Shown here: positions 35,261 to 43,961 of the stretch, piece after piece | How the letters are laid out: every line of letters begins with the position of its first letter | Position numbering within the stretch: position 1 is the stretch's first letter | Assembly: GCF_900103455.1 (NCBI RefSeq) | Contig: NZ_FNHI01000025.1 | Span: 1 to 64,000 of the forward strand | Direction: 5' to 3' | Source: Streptomyces wuyuanensis | Lineage (GTDB): Bacteria > Actinomycetota > Actinomycetes > Streptomycetales > Streptomycetaceae | DNA length: 64,000 bases | Program-made: the position numbers and the translations under genes | The notes under the pieces: generated by a model | Databases searched by the model: none | What the model was told of the DNA's origin: nothing | What the model saw: only the letters and a program-made list of their open reading frames with translations

Positions 35261-37459
35261 ATGACCGCCTCCGGCAGGCGGGCGGCCCGACGCCAGAAGA
35301 GCGTCAGGCGGTCCGCGATTCGGCGCAGGCTGCCCATGCGCTATCTGCTGCCCACGCTCTTCCTCGTCGCGCTCCTCGCGATGCTCATGCTGCGCGGCTA
35401 CGTGCACAGCGAGATCCTCGCCGACCACCGCGTACGCCCCCCGGTCTCCAGCGGCCAGGTGCCCAAGGACGTCCTGAACGGCGGTCCGGTCATCGACGCC
35501 CGCACCCCGGGCGCGCCCAAGGCGCTCAGGGTCCCGGACAAGAACCTGGTGCTGACCTTCGACGACGGCCCCGACCCGGTGTGGACGCCGAAGGTCCTCG
35601 ACAAGCTGAAGCAGTACGACGCCCACGCGGTGTTCTTCGTGACCGGCACCATGGCCTCCCGCCACCCGGAGCTGGTGCAGCGGATGGTCGCGGAGGGCCA
35701 CGAGCTCGGCCTGCACACCTTCAACCACCCGGACCTGGCCCTCCAGACGCAGAGCCGGATCGACTGGGAGCTGTCCCAGAACCAGCTGGCGCTCGCCGGC
35801 GCCGCCGGCATCCGCACCTCGCTGTTCCGGCCGCCGTACTCGTCGTTCTCGGCCGCCCTGGACGACAAGTCCTGGCCGGTCACCGAGTACATCGGCAGCC
35901 GCGGCTACATCACCGCCTTCAACGACACCGACAGCGAGGACTGGAAGCGCCCGGGCGTCGAGGCGATCATCAAGCGCGCCACCCCCAAGGGCACCAAGGG
36001 CTCCATCGTGCTGATGCACGACTCCGGCGGTGACCGCTCCCAGACCGTGGCCGCCCTGAGCCGCTTCCTGCCCGACATGAAGGAGCGCGGCTACCGGTTC
36101 GCCAACCTCACCGAGGCCCTCGGCGCGCCCAGCGCCCACACACCGGTCACGGGACCGGACCTGTGGAAGGGCAAGGCGTGGGTCGGCGCCGTCGCCGTCT
36201 CCGAGAAGACCACCTCGGCCCTGACCGTCGGCCTCGCCGTCATCGGTGTCCTGGTCTTCCTCCGCTTCGGCCTCATGCTGCTGCTCTCCTTCGGCCATGC
36301 CCGCAAGGTGCGCCGCCGCCGCTTCCGCTGGGGCCCGGCCGTCACCGAACCCGTGACGGTGCTGGTCCCCGCCTACAACGAGAAGGAGTGCATCGAGAAC
36401 ACGGTGCGCTCGCTGATGGAGAGCGACCACCCGATCGAGGTCATCGTCATCGACGACGGCTCGTCGGACGGCACCGCCGACATCGTCGACGACATGTGGC
36501 TGCCCAACGTCAGGGTCGTCCGACAGGCCAACGCGGGCAAGCCGGAAGCCCTCAACAACGGCATCCGCAACGCCCGCCACGACATCATCGTGATGATGGA
36601 CGGGGACACCGTCTTCGAGCCGTCCACCGTCCGCGAACTCGTCCAGCCCTTCGGCGACCCGCGCGTCGGCGCCGTCGCGGGCAACGCCAAGGTCGGCAAC
36701 CGGGACAGCCTGATCGGTGCCTGGCAGCACATCGAGTACGTCATGGGCTTCAACCTCGACCGCCGCATGTACGACGTGCTGCGGTGCATGCCCACGATCC
36801 CCGGCGCGGTCGGCGCCTTCCGCCGCCAGGCCCTGGAGCGGGTCGGCGGCATGAGCGACGACACCCTCGCCGAGGACACCGACATCACCATGGCCATCCA
36901 CCGCGACGGCTGGCGCGTGGTGTACGCCGAGCGGGCCCGGGCGTGGACCGAGGCCCCGGAGTCGGTGCAGCAGCTGTGGTCCCAGCGCTACCGGTGGTCG
37001 TACGGCACGATGCAGGCGATCTGGAAGCACCGCCGCTCCGTGATCGACAGCGGTCCCTCCGGCCGCTTCGGCCGGGTCGGCCTGCCGCTCGTCTCCCTGT
37101 TCATGGTGCTGTTCCCGCTGCTCGCCCCGCTGATCGACGTCTTCCTGCTCTACGGACTCGTCTTCGGCCCCACGCAGAAGACGATCGTCGCCTGGCTCGG
37201 CGTCCTCGCCATCCAGGCCGTGTGCGCCGCGTACGCGTTCCGCCTCGACAAGGAACGCATGGTGCACCTGATCTCCCTGCCCCTCCAGCAGCTGCTGTAC
37301 CGGCAGCTCATGTACGTCGTGCTGCTGCAGTCCTGGATCACCGCCCTCACCGGCGGCCGCCTCCGCTGGCAGAAGCTGCGGCGCACCGGAGTGGTGGAGG
37401 CGCCGGGCTCGATACCCACCCAGCGCCAGGGCAGTGACGAGCGGAGGCCGGTCGGATGA
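35261..37459 (+). CDS. matB: bifunctional polysaccharide deacetylase / family 2 glycosyltransferase (MatB)
   Basis: The 732-residue protein fuses two PNAG-type activities. TM1 lies at about 27-46. The extracellular NodB/CE4 deacetylase domain (about 90-290) has TFDDGP (99-104) and the metal histidines H152 and H156 in HTFNH. A span at about 320-345 follows. The cytoplasmic GT2 domain begins at VLVPAYNEKECIENTV (about 367) with MMDGDT, the acceptor motif AEDTDIT and the processive-synthase motif QRYRW. More spans end the protein. It should polymerise and deacetylate N-acetylglucosamine, jobs split between PgaC and PgaB in Gram-negatives. It is coupled to the acyltransferase gene by an ATGA overlap. 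Confidence 0.9.
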   Translation: MTASGRRAARRQKSVRRSAIRRRLPMRYLLPTLFLVALLAMLMLRGYVHSEILADHRVRPPVSSGQVPKDVLNGGPVIDARTPGAPKALRVPDKNLVLTFDDGPDPVWTPKVLDKLKQYDAHAVFFVTGTMASRHPELVQRMVAEGHELGLHTFNHPDLALQTQSRIDWELSQNQLALAGAAGIRTSLFRPPYSSFSAALDDKSWPVTEYIGSRGYITAFNDTDSEDWKRPGVEAIIKRATPKGTKGSIVLMHDSGGDRSQTVAALSRFLPDMKERGYRFANLTEALGAPSAHTPVTGPDLWKGKAWVGAVAVSEKTTSALTVGLAVIGVLVFLRFGLMLLLSFGHARKVRRRRFRWGPAVTEPVTVLVPAYNEKECIENTVRSLMESDHPIEVIVIDDGSSDGTADIVDDMWLPNVRVVRQANAGKPEALNNGIRNARHDIIVMMDGDTVFEPSTVRELVQPFGDPRVGAVAGNAKVGNRDSLIGAWQHIEYVMGFNLDRRMYDVLRCMPTIPGAVGAFRRQALERVGGMSDDTLAEDTDITMAIHRDGWRVVYAERARAWTEAPESVQQLWSQRYRWSYGTMQAIWKHRRSVIDSGPSGRFGRVGLPLVSLFMVLFPLLAPLIDVFLLYGLVFGPTQKTIVAWLGVLAIQAVCAAYAFRLDKERMVHLISLPLQQLLYRQLMYVVLLQSWITALTGGRLRWQKLRRTGVVEAPGSIPTQRQGSDERRPVG

Positions 37460-38724
37460 CCTCGCCCTCGCTCGACACGGGCGGCGCTCCCCGTGCCGGG
37501 GCCCGGCACCGTGCCGACACCACGGCGACGGCGACGGCGGCTCCCGCCGCCGCGCCGAAGCGGCCCGGCCGGGACCGCTATCTCGACCTGCTGCGCTCCA
37601 TCGCCCTGCTCCGCGTCATCGTCTACCACATCTTCGGCTGGGCCTGGCTGACGGTGCTCTTCCCGTCCATGGGCGTGATGTTCGCGCTCGCCGGCTCGCT
37701 GATGGCGCGCTCGCTGGCGCGGCCCGCGTGGGGCGTCATCCGGGGCCGCGTCCGGCGGCTGCTGCCGCCGATGTGGGCGTTCTCGGCCTTCGTCCTGCCC
37801 GTGATCTTCTACTTCGGCTGGAAGCCGGTGAAGGAGGAGGGGATCTGGTGGTTCGTCAAACTGGCCTGGTACATCGTCCCGGTCGGCGCGCCGCCGTACC
37901 CCTGGCACAGCGGTGACGCCTCGGGCCTGCTCGAGGACACCTGGGCGGTCCAGGCGGCGGGTCCGCTCTGGTACATCCGCGCCTATCTGTGGTTCGTCAT
38001 CGCCTCGCCGCTGCTCCTGTGGGCCTTCCGCAGGCTGCCGTGGGCGACGCTCTTCGCCCCGCTCGCGCTCACGGCGGTCGTCGGCTCCGGGCTGTTCAAG
38101 ATCCCCGGCGAGACCGGCAACGTCATCACCGACTTCGCCACCTACGGATCCTGCTGGGTGCTCGGCTTCGCCCACCAGGAGGGCGTGTTCGAGAAGCTCC
38201 CGCGGTACGTCTTCGTGTCGGTGTCCTCTCTGATCATGGCCTTCGGCCTGTGGTGGGCGTCGTGGCATCTGGGCCCGGACGGCTGGGACCTCAACGACAT
38301 CCCGCTCGCCCAGGCCACCTGGTCGTTCGGCTTCTGCGTGATCCTGCTCGCGTACTCGCCGTCCTGGCAGCGGCTCCCGGGGAGGCTCGCGCACTTCGAC
38401 AGCCTGATCACGCTGTCCAACAACCGCGCGGTGACGATCTACCTCTGGCACAACCTGCTGATCATGGCGACGATCCCGGTCGTCGACCTGCTCTGGAAGA
38501 TCCCGGGCGTCTGGCCGACGTACTCGGGCTACCTGGAGCGGGCGTACCCCGTGCTCATGCTGATCGTCGTCTTCCCGCTGATCGGTCTGATGATCATGGC
38601 CGTCGGCTGGCTGGAGGACGTCGCCGCCAAGCGCCGGCCCCGGCTGTGGCCGAACGGCGCGACGAGCGAGAAGGCGTCGCGGGCGGGGGCAGCGCGCGGA
38701 CGGGGGCGCTCACACCGTGCCTGA
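37456..38724 (+). CDS. acyltransferase family 3 membrane protein
   Basis: The 422-residue multi-pass protein has the acyltransferase-3 signature at its N-terminus (RYLDLLRSIALLRVIVYHIFGWAWLTVLFP), containing the YH pair expected in this family, and about ten hydrophobic spans. These enzymes usually O-acetylate or succinylate surface glycans. The start overlaps the matB stop (ATGA at 37456-37459), so it is the third gene of the mat operon and probably modifies the MatB polymer. The acyl donor is unknown. Confidence 0.88.
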   Translation: MTSPSLDTGGAPRAGARHRADTTATATAAPAAAPKRPGRDRYLDLLRSIALLRVIVYHIFGWAWLTVLFPSMGVMFALAGSLMARSLARPAWGVIRGRVRRLLPPMWAFSAFVLPVIFYFGWKPVKEEGIWWFVKLAWYIVPVGAPPYPWHSGDASGLLEDTWAVQAAGPLWYIRAYLWFVIASPLLLWAFRRLPWATLFAPLALTAVVGSGLFKIPGETGNVITDFATYGSCWVLGFAHQEGVFEKLPRYVFVSVSSLIMAFGLWWASWHLGPDGWDLNDIPLAQATWSFGFCVILLAYSPSWQRLPGRLAHFDSLITLSNNRAVTIYLWHNLLIMATIPVVDLLWKIPGVWPTYSGYLERAYPVLMLIVVFPLIGLMIMAVGWLEDVAAKRRPRLWPNGATSEKASRAGAARGRGRSHRA

Positions 38725-38831
38725 GCACCGGGTGAGAGCAAGGTTCCATCCCGGTCATCTCGTGCCACGGGCCTGAAACCCGCGATGCCTAGCGTCGGAT
38801 CCACTACCCGGAGCATCAGTGGAGGCGCGCC

Positions 38832-40184
38832 ATGGCCGGCAGGTGGATCGAGCAGTGGGACCCGGAGGACGAGACCTTCTGGAGGGAGAAGGGGGAGCGG
38901 ATCGCCCGGCGGAATCTCCTCTTCTCCGTCCTGTCCGAGCACATCGGCTTCTCCATCTGGACGCTGTGGTCCGTGATGGTCCTGTTCATGGGGCCCGAGT
39001 ACGGGGTCGACCCGGCCGGAAAGTTCTTCCTGATCGCGACCGCGACCCTGGTCGGGGCCGTGATCAGGGTGCCGTACACGTTCGCCGTGGCCCGCTTCGG
39101 CGGCCGCAACTGGACGATCTTCAGCGCACTGATGCTGCTGCTGCCGACCGGCGCCGCGTTCCTGGTCATGGAGCCGGGGACGTCCTACGGGACGTTCCTC
39201 GCGGTGGCCGCCCTCACCGGCGTCGGCGGCGGCAACTTCGCCTCCTCGATGACCAACATCAACTCCTTCTTCCCGCTGCGCAAGAAGGGCTGGGCGCTCG
39301 GCCTGAACGCCGGCGGCGGCAACATCGGCGTGCCCGTGGTGCAGCTCGTCGGCCTGCTGGTCATCGGACTGGCGGGCGCCGCACATCCCAGGATCGTGCT
39401 CGGCGTCTACATCCCGCTGATCGTGGTCTCCGCGCTGTGCGCCGCGCTGTTCATGGACAACCTGGCGCCCGTGAAGAACGACACCGGCGCCGCGAAGGAG
39501 GCGGTCAGGGACCCGCACACCTGGATCATGTCGTTCCTCTACATCGGGACGTTCGGCTCCTTCATCGGTTACAGCTTCGCCTTCGGCCTCGTGCTCCAGA
39601 CCCAGTTCGGGCGCACCCCGCTCCAGGCGGCGTCGCTCACCTTCGTCGGACCGCTGCTCGGCTCCCTCATCCGGCCCGTCGGCGGCTCGCTCGCCGACCG
39701 CTTCGGCGGGGCCAGGATCACCCTGTGGACCTTCGCCGCGATGGCCGCGGCCACCGGCGTCGTCGTATTCGCCTCCGTGTCCGAATCGCTGCCGGTCTTC
39801 CTGGTCGGCTTCATCGCCCTGTTCGTCCTCAGCGGGCTCGGCAACGGCTCCACGTACAAGATGATCCCCGGCATCTTCCAGGCCAAGGCCCTGGCGAAGG
39901 GCATGACGGGCGAGGCCGCCGAAGCGTACGGGCGGCGGCTCTCGGGCGCGTCGATGGGGCTCATCGGCGCGGTGGGCGCGCTCGGCGGGCTCGCGATCAA
40001 CCTGGCCTTCCGGCAGTCGTTCCTCACGGCCGGGACGGGGACGGGCGCCTTCGTCGCCTTCCTCGCCTGCTACGCGGTGTGCTTCACGGTCACCTGGGCG
40101 GTATACCTTCGCAGGCCCGCCCGCACCGCCGCGCCGGCCGCCACGACCGAGACGAAGCCGCAGCTCAGCTACGCCGAGGTGTGA
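38832..40184 (+). CDS. narK: nitrate/nitrite MFS transporter NarK
   Basis: The 450-residue NarK-type carrier has a characteristic N-terminus, WDPEDETFWREKGERIARRNL. NarK signature segments GVGGGNFASSMTNINSFFP and GWALGLNAGGGNIGVPVVQ lie in the first half, and GLGNGSTYKMIPGIFQ in the second. It imports nitrate or exports nitrite. It lies upstream of the nnaR regulator, 7-76 nt away depending on its start, so they are probably co-transcribed. A possible GlnR-like half-site pair is at 38732-38747. Confidence 0.95.
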   Translation: MAGRWIEQWDPEDETFWREKGERIARRNLLFSVLSEHIGFSIWTLWSVMVLFMGPEYGVDPAGKFFLIATATLVGAVIRVPYTFAVARFGGRNWTIFSALMLLLPTGAAFLVMEPGTSYGTFLAVAALTGVGGGNFASSMTNINSFFPLRKKGWALGLNAGGGNIGVPVVQLVGLLVIGLAGAAHPRIVLGVYIPLIVVSALCAALFMDNLAPVKNDTGAAKEAVRDPHTWIMSFLYIGTFGSFIGYSFAFGLVLQTQFGRTPLQAASLTFVGPLLGSLIRPVGGSLADRFGGARITLWTFAAMAAATGVVVFASVSESLPVFLVGFIALFVLSGLGNGSTYKMIPGIFQAKALAKGMTGEAAEAYGRRLSGASMGLIGAVGALGGLAINLAFRQSFLTAGTGTGAFVAFLACYAVCFTVTWAVYLRRPARTAAPAATTETKPQLSYAEV

Positions 40185-40259
40185 GCAGGAGTGCCTCGTA
40201 ACCACGGGGAAACGCAGCCGAACCGAGCCTGTCACGCTCTCTTGCCAGGCTCGGCCGGC

Positions 40260-41414
40260 ATGTACCACGAACAGCACGGCGCTCCCGCGGTCGCCCCGCT
40301 CGCGGGCTTCACGGTCGGAGTCACGGCGGCCCGGCGCGCGGACGAACTGGGCGCGCTGCTGCAGCGCCGCGGGGCGGCGGTGCTCCACGCGCCCGCCCTG
40401 CGGATCGTGCCGCTCGCGGACGACGGCGAGTTGCTCGCCGCCACGAAGGAACTCATCGACAACCCCCCGGACGTGGTGGTCGCCACCACCGCGATCGGCT
40501 TCCGGGGCTGGGTGGAGGCCGCCGACGGCTGGGGCTTCGGCGAGGAGCTGCTCGCCTGCCTGCGGGGCGTCGAACTCCTGGCCCGCGGGCCGAAGGTGAA
40601 GGGCGCGATCCGGGCGGCCGGGCTGACGGAGGAGTGGTCGCCCACGTCCGAGTCGATGGCCGAGGTGCTCGACCGGCTCCTCGGCGAAGGCGTGGCGGAC
40701 CGCCGGGTGGCGCTGCAGCTGCACGGCGAGCCGCTGCCCGGGTTCGTGGAGGCGTTGCGGGTCGGGGGAGCCGAGGTCGTCGTCGTCCCCGTCTACCGGT
40801 GGATGCCGCCGGAGGACCTCGCTCCGCTGGACCGCCTGCTCGACGCGGCGGTGGGGCGGTCGCTGGACGCGGTGACGTTCACCAGCGCCCCCGCCGCGGC
40901 GTCGCTGTTCTCCCGGGCCGAGGACCGCGGGATGCTGCCGGAGCTGCTCGACGCGCTCGCCCACGACGTGTTGCCGGCCTGCGTGGGACCGGTCACGGCA
41001 CTTCCGCTCCAGGCCGTCGGGCTGGACACGGTCCAGCCCGACCGGTTCCGGCTGGGTCCGCTCGTCCAGCTGCTCTGCGTCGAACTTCCCTCCCGGGCAC
41101 GGACCTTGCCGGTGGCCGGCCGCCGGGTCGAGATCCGCGGCCATGCCGTCCTCGTCGACGGCGAGGTCCGCCCCGTGCCACCGGCCGGTATGTCGCTGCT
41201 CAACACGCTGGCCCGGCGCCCCGGTTGGGTCGTCTCCCGCGCCGACCTGCTCCGCGCCCTGCCCGGCGCAGGCCGTGACGAGCACGCCGTGGAGACGGCG
41301 ATGGCCCGTCTGCGCACGGCCCTCGGCGTCCCCAACCTCATCCAGACCGTGGTGAAGCGCGGCTACCGGCTGGCACTCGACCCGGCGGTCGACACCAAGT
41401 ACGCGGACACCTGA
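40260..41414 (+). CDS. nnaR: HemD-like / winged-helix nitrate assimilation regulator (NnaR)
   Basis: The 384-residue protein joins an N-terminal uroporphyrinogen-III synthase-like domain (about 14-255: FTVGVTAARRADELGALLQRRGA and TFTSAPAAASLFSRA) to a C-terminal OmpR-type winged helix (about 290-375: VSRADLLRALPG and VETAMARLRTALGV, ending VVKRGYRLAL). Such fusions regulate nitrate/nitrite genes; from memory this is S. coelicolor NnaR, a GlnR target and partner. Whether the HemD part binds or makes tetrapyrrole is unknown. ATG 40260 starts just before the domain; GTG 40191 would add 23 residues. It follows narK on the same strand. Confidence 0.88.
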   Translation: MYHEQHGAPAVAPLAGFTVGVTAARRADELGALLQRRGAAVLHAPALRIVPLADDGELLAATKELIDNPPDVVVATTAIGFRGWVEAADGWGFGEELLACLRGVELLARGPKVKGAIRAAGLTEEWSPTSESMAEVLDRLLGEGVADRRVALQLHGEPLPGFVEALRVGGAEVVVVPVYRWMPPEDLAPLDRLLDAAVGRSLDAVTFTSAPAAASLFSRAEDRGMLPELLDALAHDVLPACVGPVTALPLQAVGLDTVQPDRFRLGPLVQLLCVELPSRARTLPVAGRRVEIRGHAVLVDGEVRPVPPAGMSLLNTLARRPGWVVSRADLLRALPGAGRDEHAVETAMARLRTALGVPNLIQTVVKRGYRLALDPAVDTKYADT

Positions 41415-41611
41415 CCGGATCGCGGGGGCGGGGAGGCCGGCGGACCGTTCGTACCCCGGGAGACGCCTCTGTCCGGACAGACGCGGGGGACGGCCCGGCG
41501 GGCCCGAGGGAGCGGGCGCCGGGCACGGTGTCCCGGACGTCACGCTTTACGGGAACGAGGGGTCGCGCACGGGGGGTTCCCGGCGCGCGCTCGCGGGGGC
41601 ACCCTGAGTTC

Positions 41612-42235
41612 ATGGGCATCGGCTCGTACGACGGGCGGTTCGACTCCGGGCGCGTCTGCCTGGATCTCGTGGCGGCGGCGCCGCAGGGCGCCGAAGGGCT
41701 CGGACGGTGGCTCACGGCGGCCGGACTGCTGCCTCCGGGCACCCCGTTGGGCGCGGTGACCGCCCGGTGGGTGGTGCCGTTCCACGAACTCCGCGTCTGC
41801 GTCGAGGGTCTGGTCGACGCCGAGATCGACCGCCACCGGGCCGCACCCGGTACGGGAAGCCGAGGCGGCCCCGCCGCCGTTCCCGGGCGCCACGGCGGTC
41901 CGGACCTCGCCCTCGCACGGCTCAACTCCTTCGCTTCCGCCTCCGCCCCGCCCGCCGTCACCGCCGTGCGCGACGACGAGGGCGAACTCGTCCGGGCCCC
42001 GCTCGCCCGCCCCGAGTGCGCCGCGCTGCTCGCCGCCGTCGCCCGCGACGCCGTGGAGCTGCTCACCGATTCCGTGGCCCGTACCCGGCTCCGTCGCTGC
42101 GAGGGCGACAACTGCCGCCGTGTGTATCTCGACACATCCCGGGGACGCCGTCGCCGCTGGTGCTCCAGTGAGGTGTGCGGCAATCGGGAGCGGGTCGCCC
42201 GCCACCGGCGGCGGGCCGCTCTCTCGCGCGCCTGA
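41612..42235 (+). CDS. CGNR zinc-finger / ABATE domain regulator
   Basis: The 207-residue protein has an N-terminal ABATE domain (SGRVCLDLVAAAPQGAEGLGRWL) and a C-terminal CGNR zinc finger (RRCEGDNCRRVYLDTS, then RRWCSSEVCGNRERVARHR). It is assumed to bind DNA in stress responses, though few members are studied. A Gly/Pro-rich linker of about 25 residues interrupts the ABATE region. ATG 41612 is chosen because the domain starts immediately after it; ribosome binding is weak. Confidence 0.88.
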   Translation: MGIGSYDGRFDSGRVCLDLVAAAPQGAEGLGRWLTAAGLLPPGTPLGAVTARWVVPFHELRVCVEGLVDAEIDRHRAAPGTGSRGGPAAVPGRHGGPDLALARLNSFASASAPPAVTAVRDDEGELVRAPLARPECAALLAAVARDAVELLTDSVARTRLRRCEGDNCRRVYLDTSRGRRRRWCSSEVCGNRERVARHRRRAALSRA

Positions 42236-42419
42236 AAGCGGGTCATTTCGAGGCGCTATGGCCGGGATTGCGAGCCGGTTCGCCGCGCTGTCCGGCCGCC
42301 CTCCAAAAGATCTTGAAAGAATTTCCCCGTCGCGTTGAGTCGATCGGCGAGCCCCTCCGTAGTGATGGACGACAGACAAGCAGTCAGACATCAGACAGGG
42401 TCTCGACCGGGAGGTTCAG

Positions 42420-43007
42420 GTGCGCAAGGATGCCGCCGTGGCCGATGACCGTTCAGGCAGGGCCCGGCATCGCGCCGACTCGTCGCGCACCAGCACATCC
42501 GTCCCTGACGAGGAGCTGATGCGCGTGCTGTATCAGGAGCACGCCGGACCCCTCCTTGCCTATGTGCTCCGACTCGTGGCCGGCGACCGCCAGCGCGCCG
42601 AGGACGTGGTACAGGAGACGCTCATCCGTGCCTGGAAGAACGCCGGTCAGCTCAATCGGGCCACCGGCTCTGTCCGACCCTGGCTGGTGACGGTCGCACG
42701 GCGTATCGTCATCGACGGTCACCGCAGCCGGCAGGCCCGGCCGCAGGAGGTCGATCCGTCGCCGCTGGAGGTCATGCCCGCGGAGGACGAGATCGACAAG
42801 GCGTTGTGGCTGATGACGCTATCCGATGCGCTCGATGATTTGACCCCTGCTCACAGGGAAGTACTCGTCGAGACGTATTTCAAAGGGCGTACGGTCAATG
42901 AGGCGGCCGAGACACTCGGCATACCCAGCGGGACCGTGCGGTCCCGTGTGTTCTATGCACTGCGTTCCATGAAGCTCGCTCTGGAGGAGAGGGGGGTCAC
43001 GGCATGA
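42420..43007 (+). CDS. sigU: ECF RNA polymerase sigma factor (SigU-like)
   Basis: The 195-residue group 4 sigma factor has region 2 at about 33-100 (LYQEHAGPLLAYVLRLV, QRAEDVVQETLIRAWKN, RPWLVTVARRIVIDGHR). Region 4 lies at about 135-185, with LTPAHREVLVETYFKGRTVNEAAETLGIPSGTVRSR. GTG 42420 follows GGGAGG. The anti-sigma gene overlaps its stop by ATGA. The symbol rests on locus position matching S. coelicolor sigU (recalled); promoter specificity cannot be read here. Confidence 0.85.
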   Translation: MRKDAAVADDRSGRARHRADSSRTSTSVPDEELMRVLYQEHAGPLLAYVLRLVAGDRQRAEDVVQETLIRAWKNAGQLNRATGSVRPWLVTVARRIVIDGHRSRQARPQEVDPSPLEVMPAEDEIDKALWLMTLSDALDDLTPAHREVLVETYFKGRTVNEAAETLGIPSGTVRSRVFYALRSMKLALEERGVTA

Positions 43008-43858
43008 ACAGGCAGGACCAGTTCGGGCAGTTCGGACAGTCCGAAGAGGGGTCGGTCCACGAGACGGTGGGGGCGTACGTCCTCGGCATCCTCGACGACG
43101 CGGAAGCCACCGCGTTCGAGGCGCATCTGGCCGGCTGCGACATCTGTGCCGCCCACCTCGAGGAGTTCGCGGGCATGGAGCCGATGCTGGCGATGCTCGC
43201 CGAGGCTCCGGCGCAGCCGGCCGTTCCCCAGCAGCCGACCGCGCTGCCCTTCGACAGCAGGATCATGCAGCCGCCGCCCCGGCCCGCCGCCGTCACGGTC
43301 CCGACGGCGCCGAGCCCGCAGCTGCTCGACCGGCTCGTGGACGAGGTCGCGGTGAAGCGCTCCAGGAAGCGCCGCCGCAGCATGTACATGATCGCGGCAT
43401 CGGCCGTGCTGATCCTCGGTGGCCCCGCCGTCGCGGTGGTCGTCAGCCAGGACGACGCCACGGCGGGCAACGTCGCGGCGCCGCACCCGACCAGCCCCGC
43501 GGAGAACGAGTTCTTCGACGGCATGACCGAGAAGGTCGAGGCGACGGACGCGCTGACCAGGGTCACCGCCACCGTCGGCCTGGAGGAGAAGGGCTGGGGC
43601 ACCCACGCGGTGCTGGAGCTCAAGAACGTCAAGGGTCCGCTGAAGTGCAGTCTCGTCGCCGTCTCCAAGAGCGGTGAGGAGGAGGTCGTGACCTCCTGGT
43701 CCGTCCCCGAGCGGGGGTACGGCATCGAGGACAGCACGAACAAGGAGGCCAAGAAGCCGCTGTACATCCACGGCGGCGCGGCCATGGACCGCAACGAGAT
43801 CGATCACTTCGAGGTCCGCACCTTCGACGGGAAGCGCCTCGTGGAGGTCGGCGCCTGA
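43004..43858 (+). CDS. rsuA: zinc-binding anti-sigma factor (RsuA-like)
   Basis: The 284-residue membrane anti-sigma factor has an N-terminal ZAS domain with HxxxCxxC (H41, C45, C48 in EAHLAGCDICAAHLEEF). A Pro-rich linker, one span (MYMIAASAVLILGGPAVAVVV, about 127-147) and an extracellular anti-sigma-K-like domain follow. It should hold the upstream sigma factor at the membrane and release it on an external signal. Translation is coupled to the sigma gene (ATGA overlap at 43004-43007). Confidence 0.88.
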   Translation: MNRQDQFGQFGQSEEGSVHETVGAYVLGILDDAEATAFEAHLAGCDICAAHLEEFAGMEPMLAMLAEAPAQPAVPQQPTALPFDSRIMQPPPRPAAVTVPTAPSPQLLDRLVDEVAVKRSRKRRRSMYMIAASAVLILGGPAVAVVVSQDDATAGNVAAPHPTSPAENEFFDGMTEKVEATDALTRVTATVGLEEKGWGTHAVLELKNVKGPLKCSLVAVSKSGEEEVVTSWSVPERGYGIEDSTNKEAKKPLYIHGGAAMDRNEIDHFEVRTFDGKRLVEVGA

Positions 43859-43905
43859 GTCACGGACTCCCGGACCACGACAGCGGACCTTCCGCCTGAC
43901 ACAAC

Positions 43906-43958
43906 GGCCCCCCTTCGCGTACGGTTGACGGCTGCCCAGTGCACGTAAGAAGGGGGCC
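43906..43958 (+). promoter_or_regulatory. inverted repeat masking the helR ribosome binding site
   Basis: GGCCCCCCTTC (43906-43916) is complementary to GAAGGGGGCC (43949-43958), which contains the Shine-Dalgarno sequence of the HelR gene starting at GTG 43962. In RNA this would sequester the site. It could be translational control or a simple leader hairpin. Confidence 0.4.
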
Positions 43959-43961
43959 ACG

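Noticed and set aside
43860..43961. Rifamycin-associated element upstream of helR
   Set aside because: No long inverted repeat of the expected type was recognised; only the ribosome-site hairpin is present.
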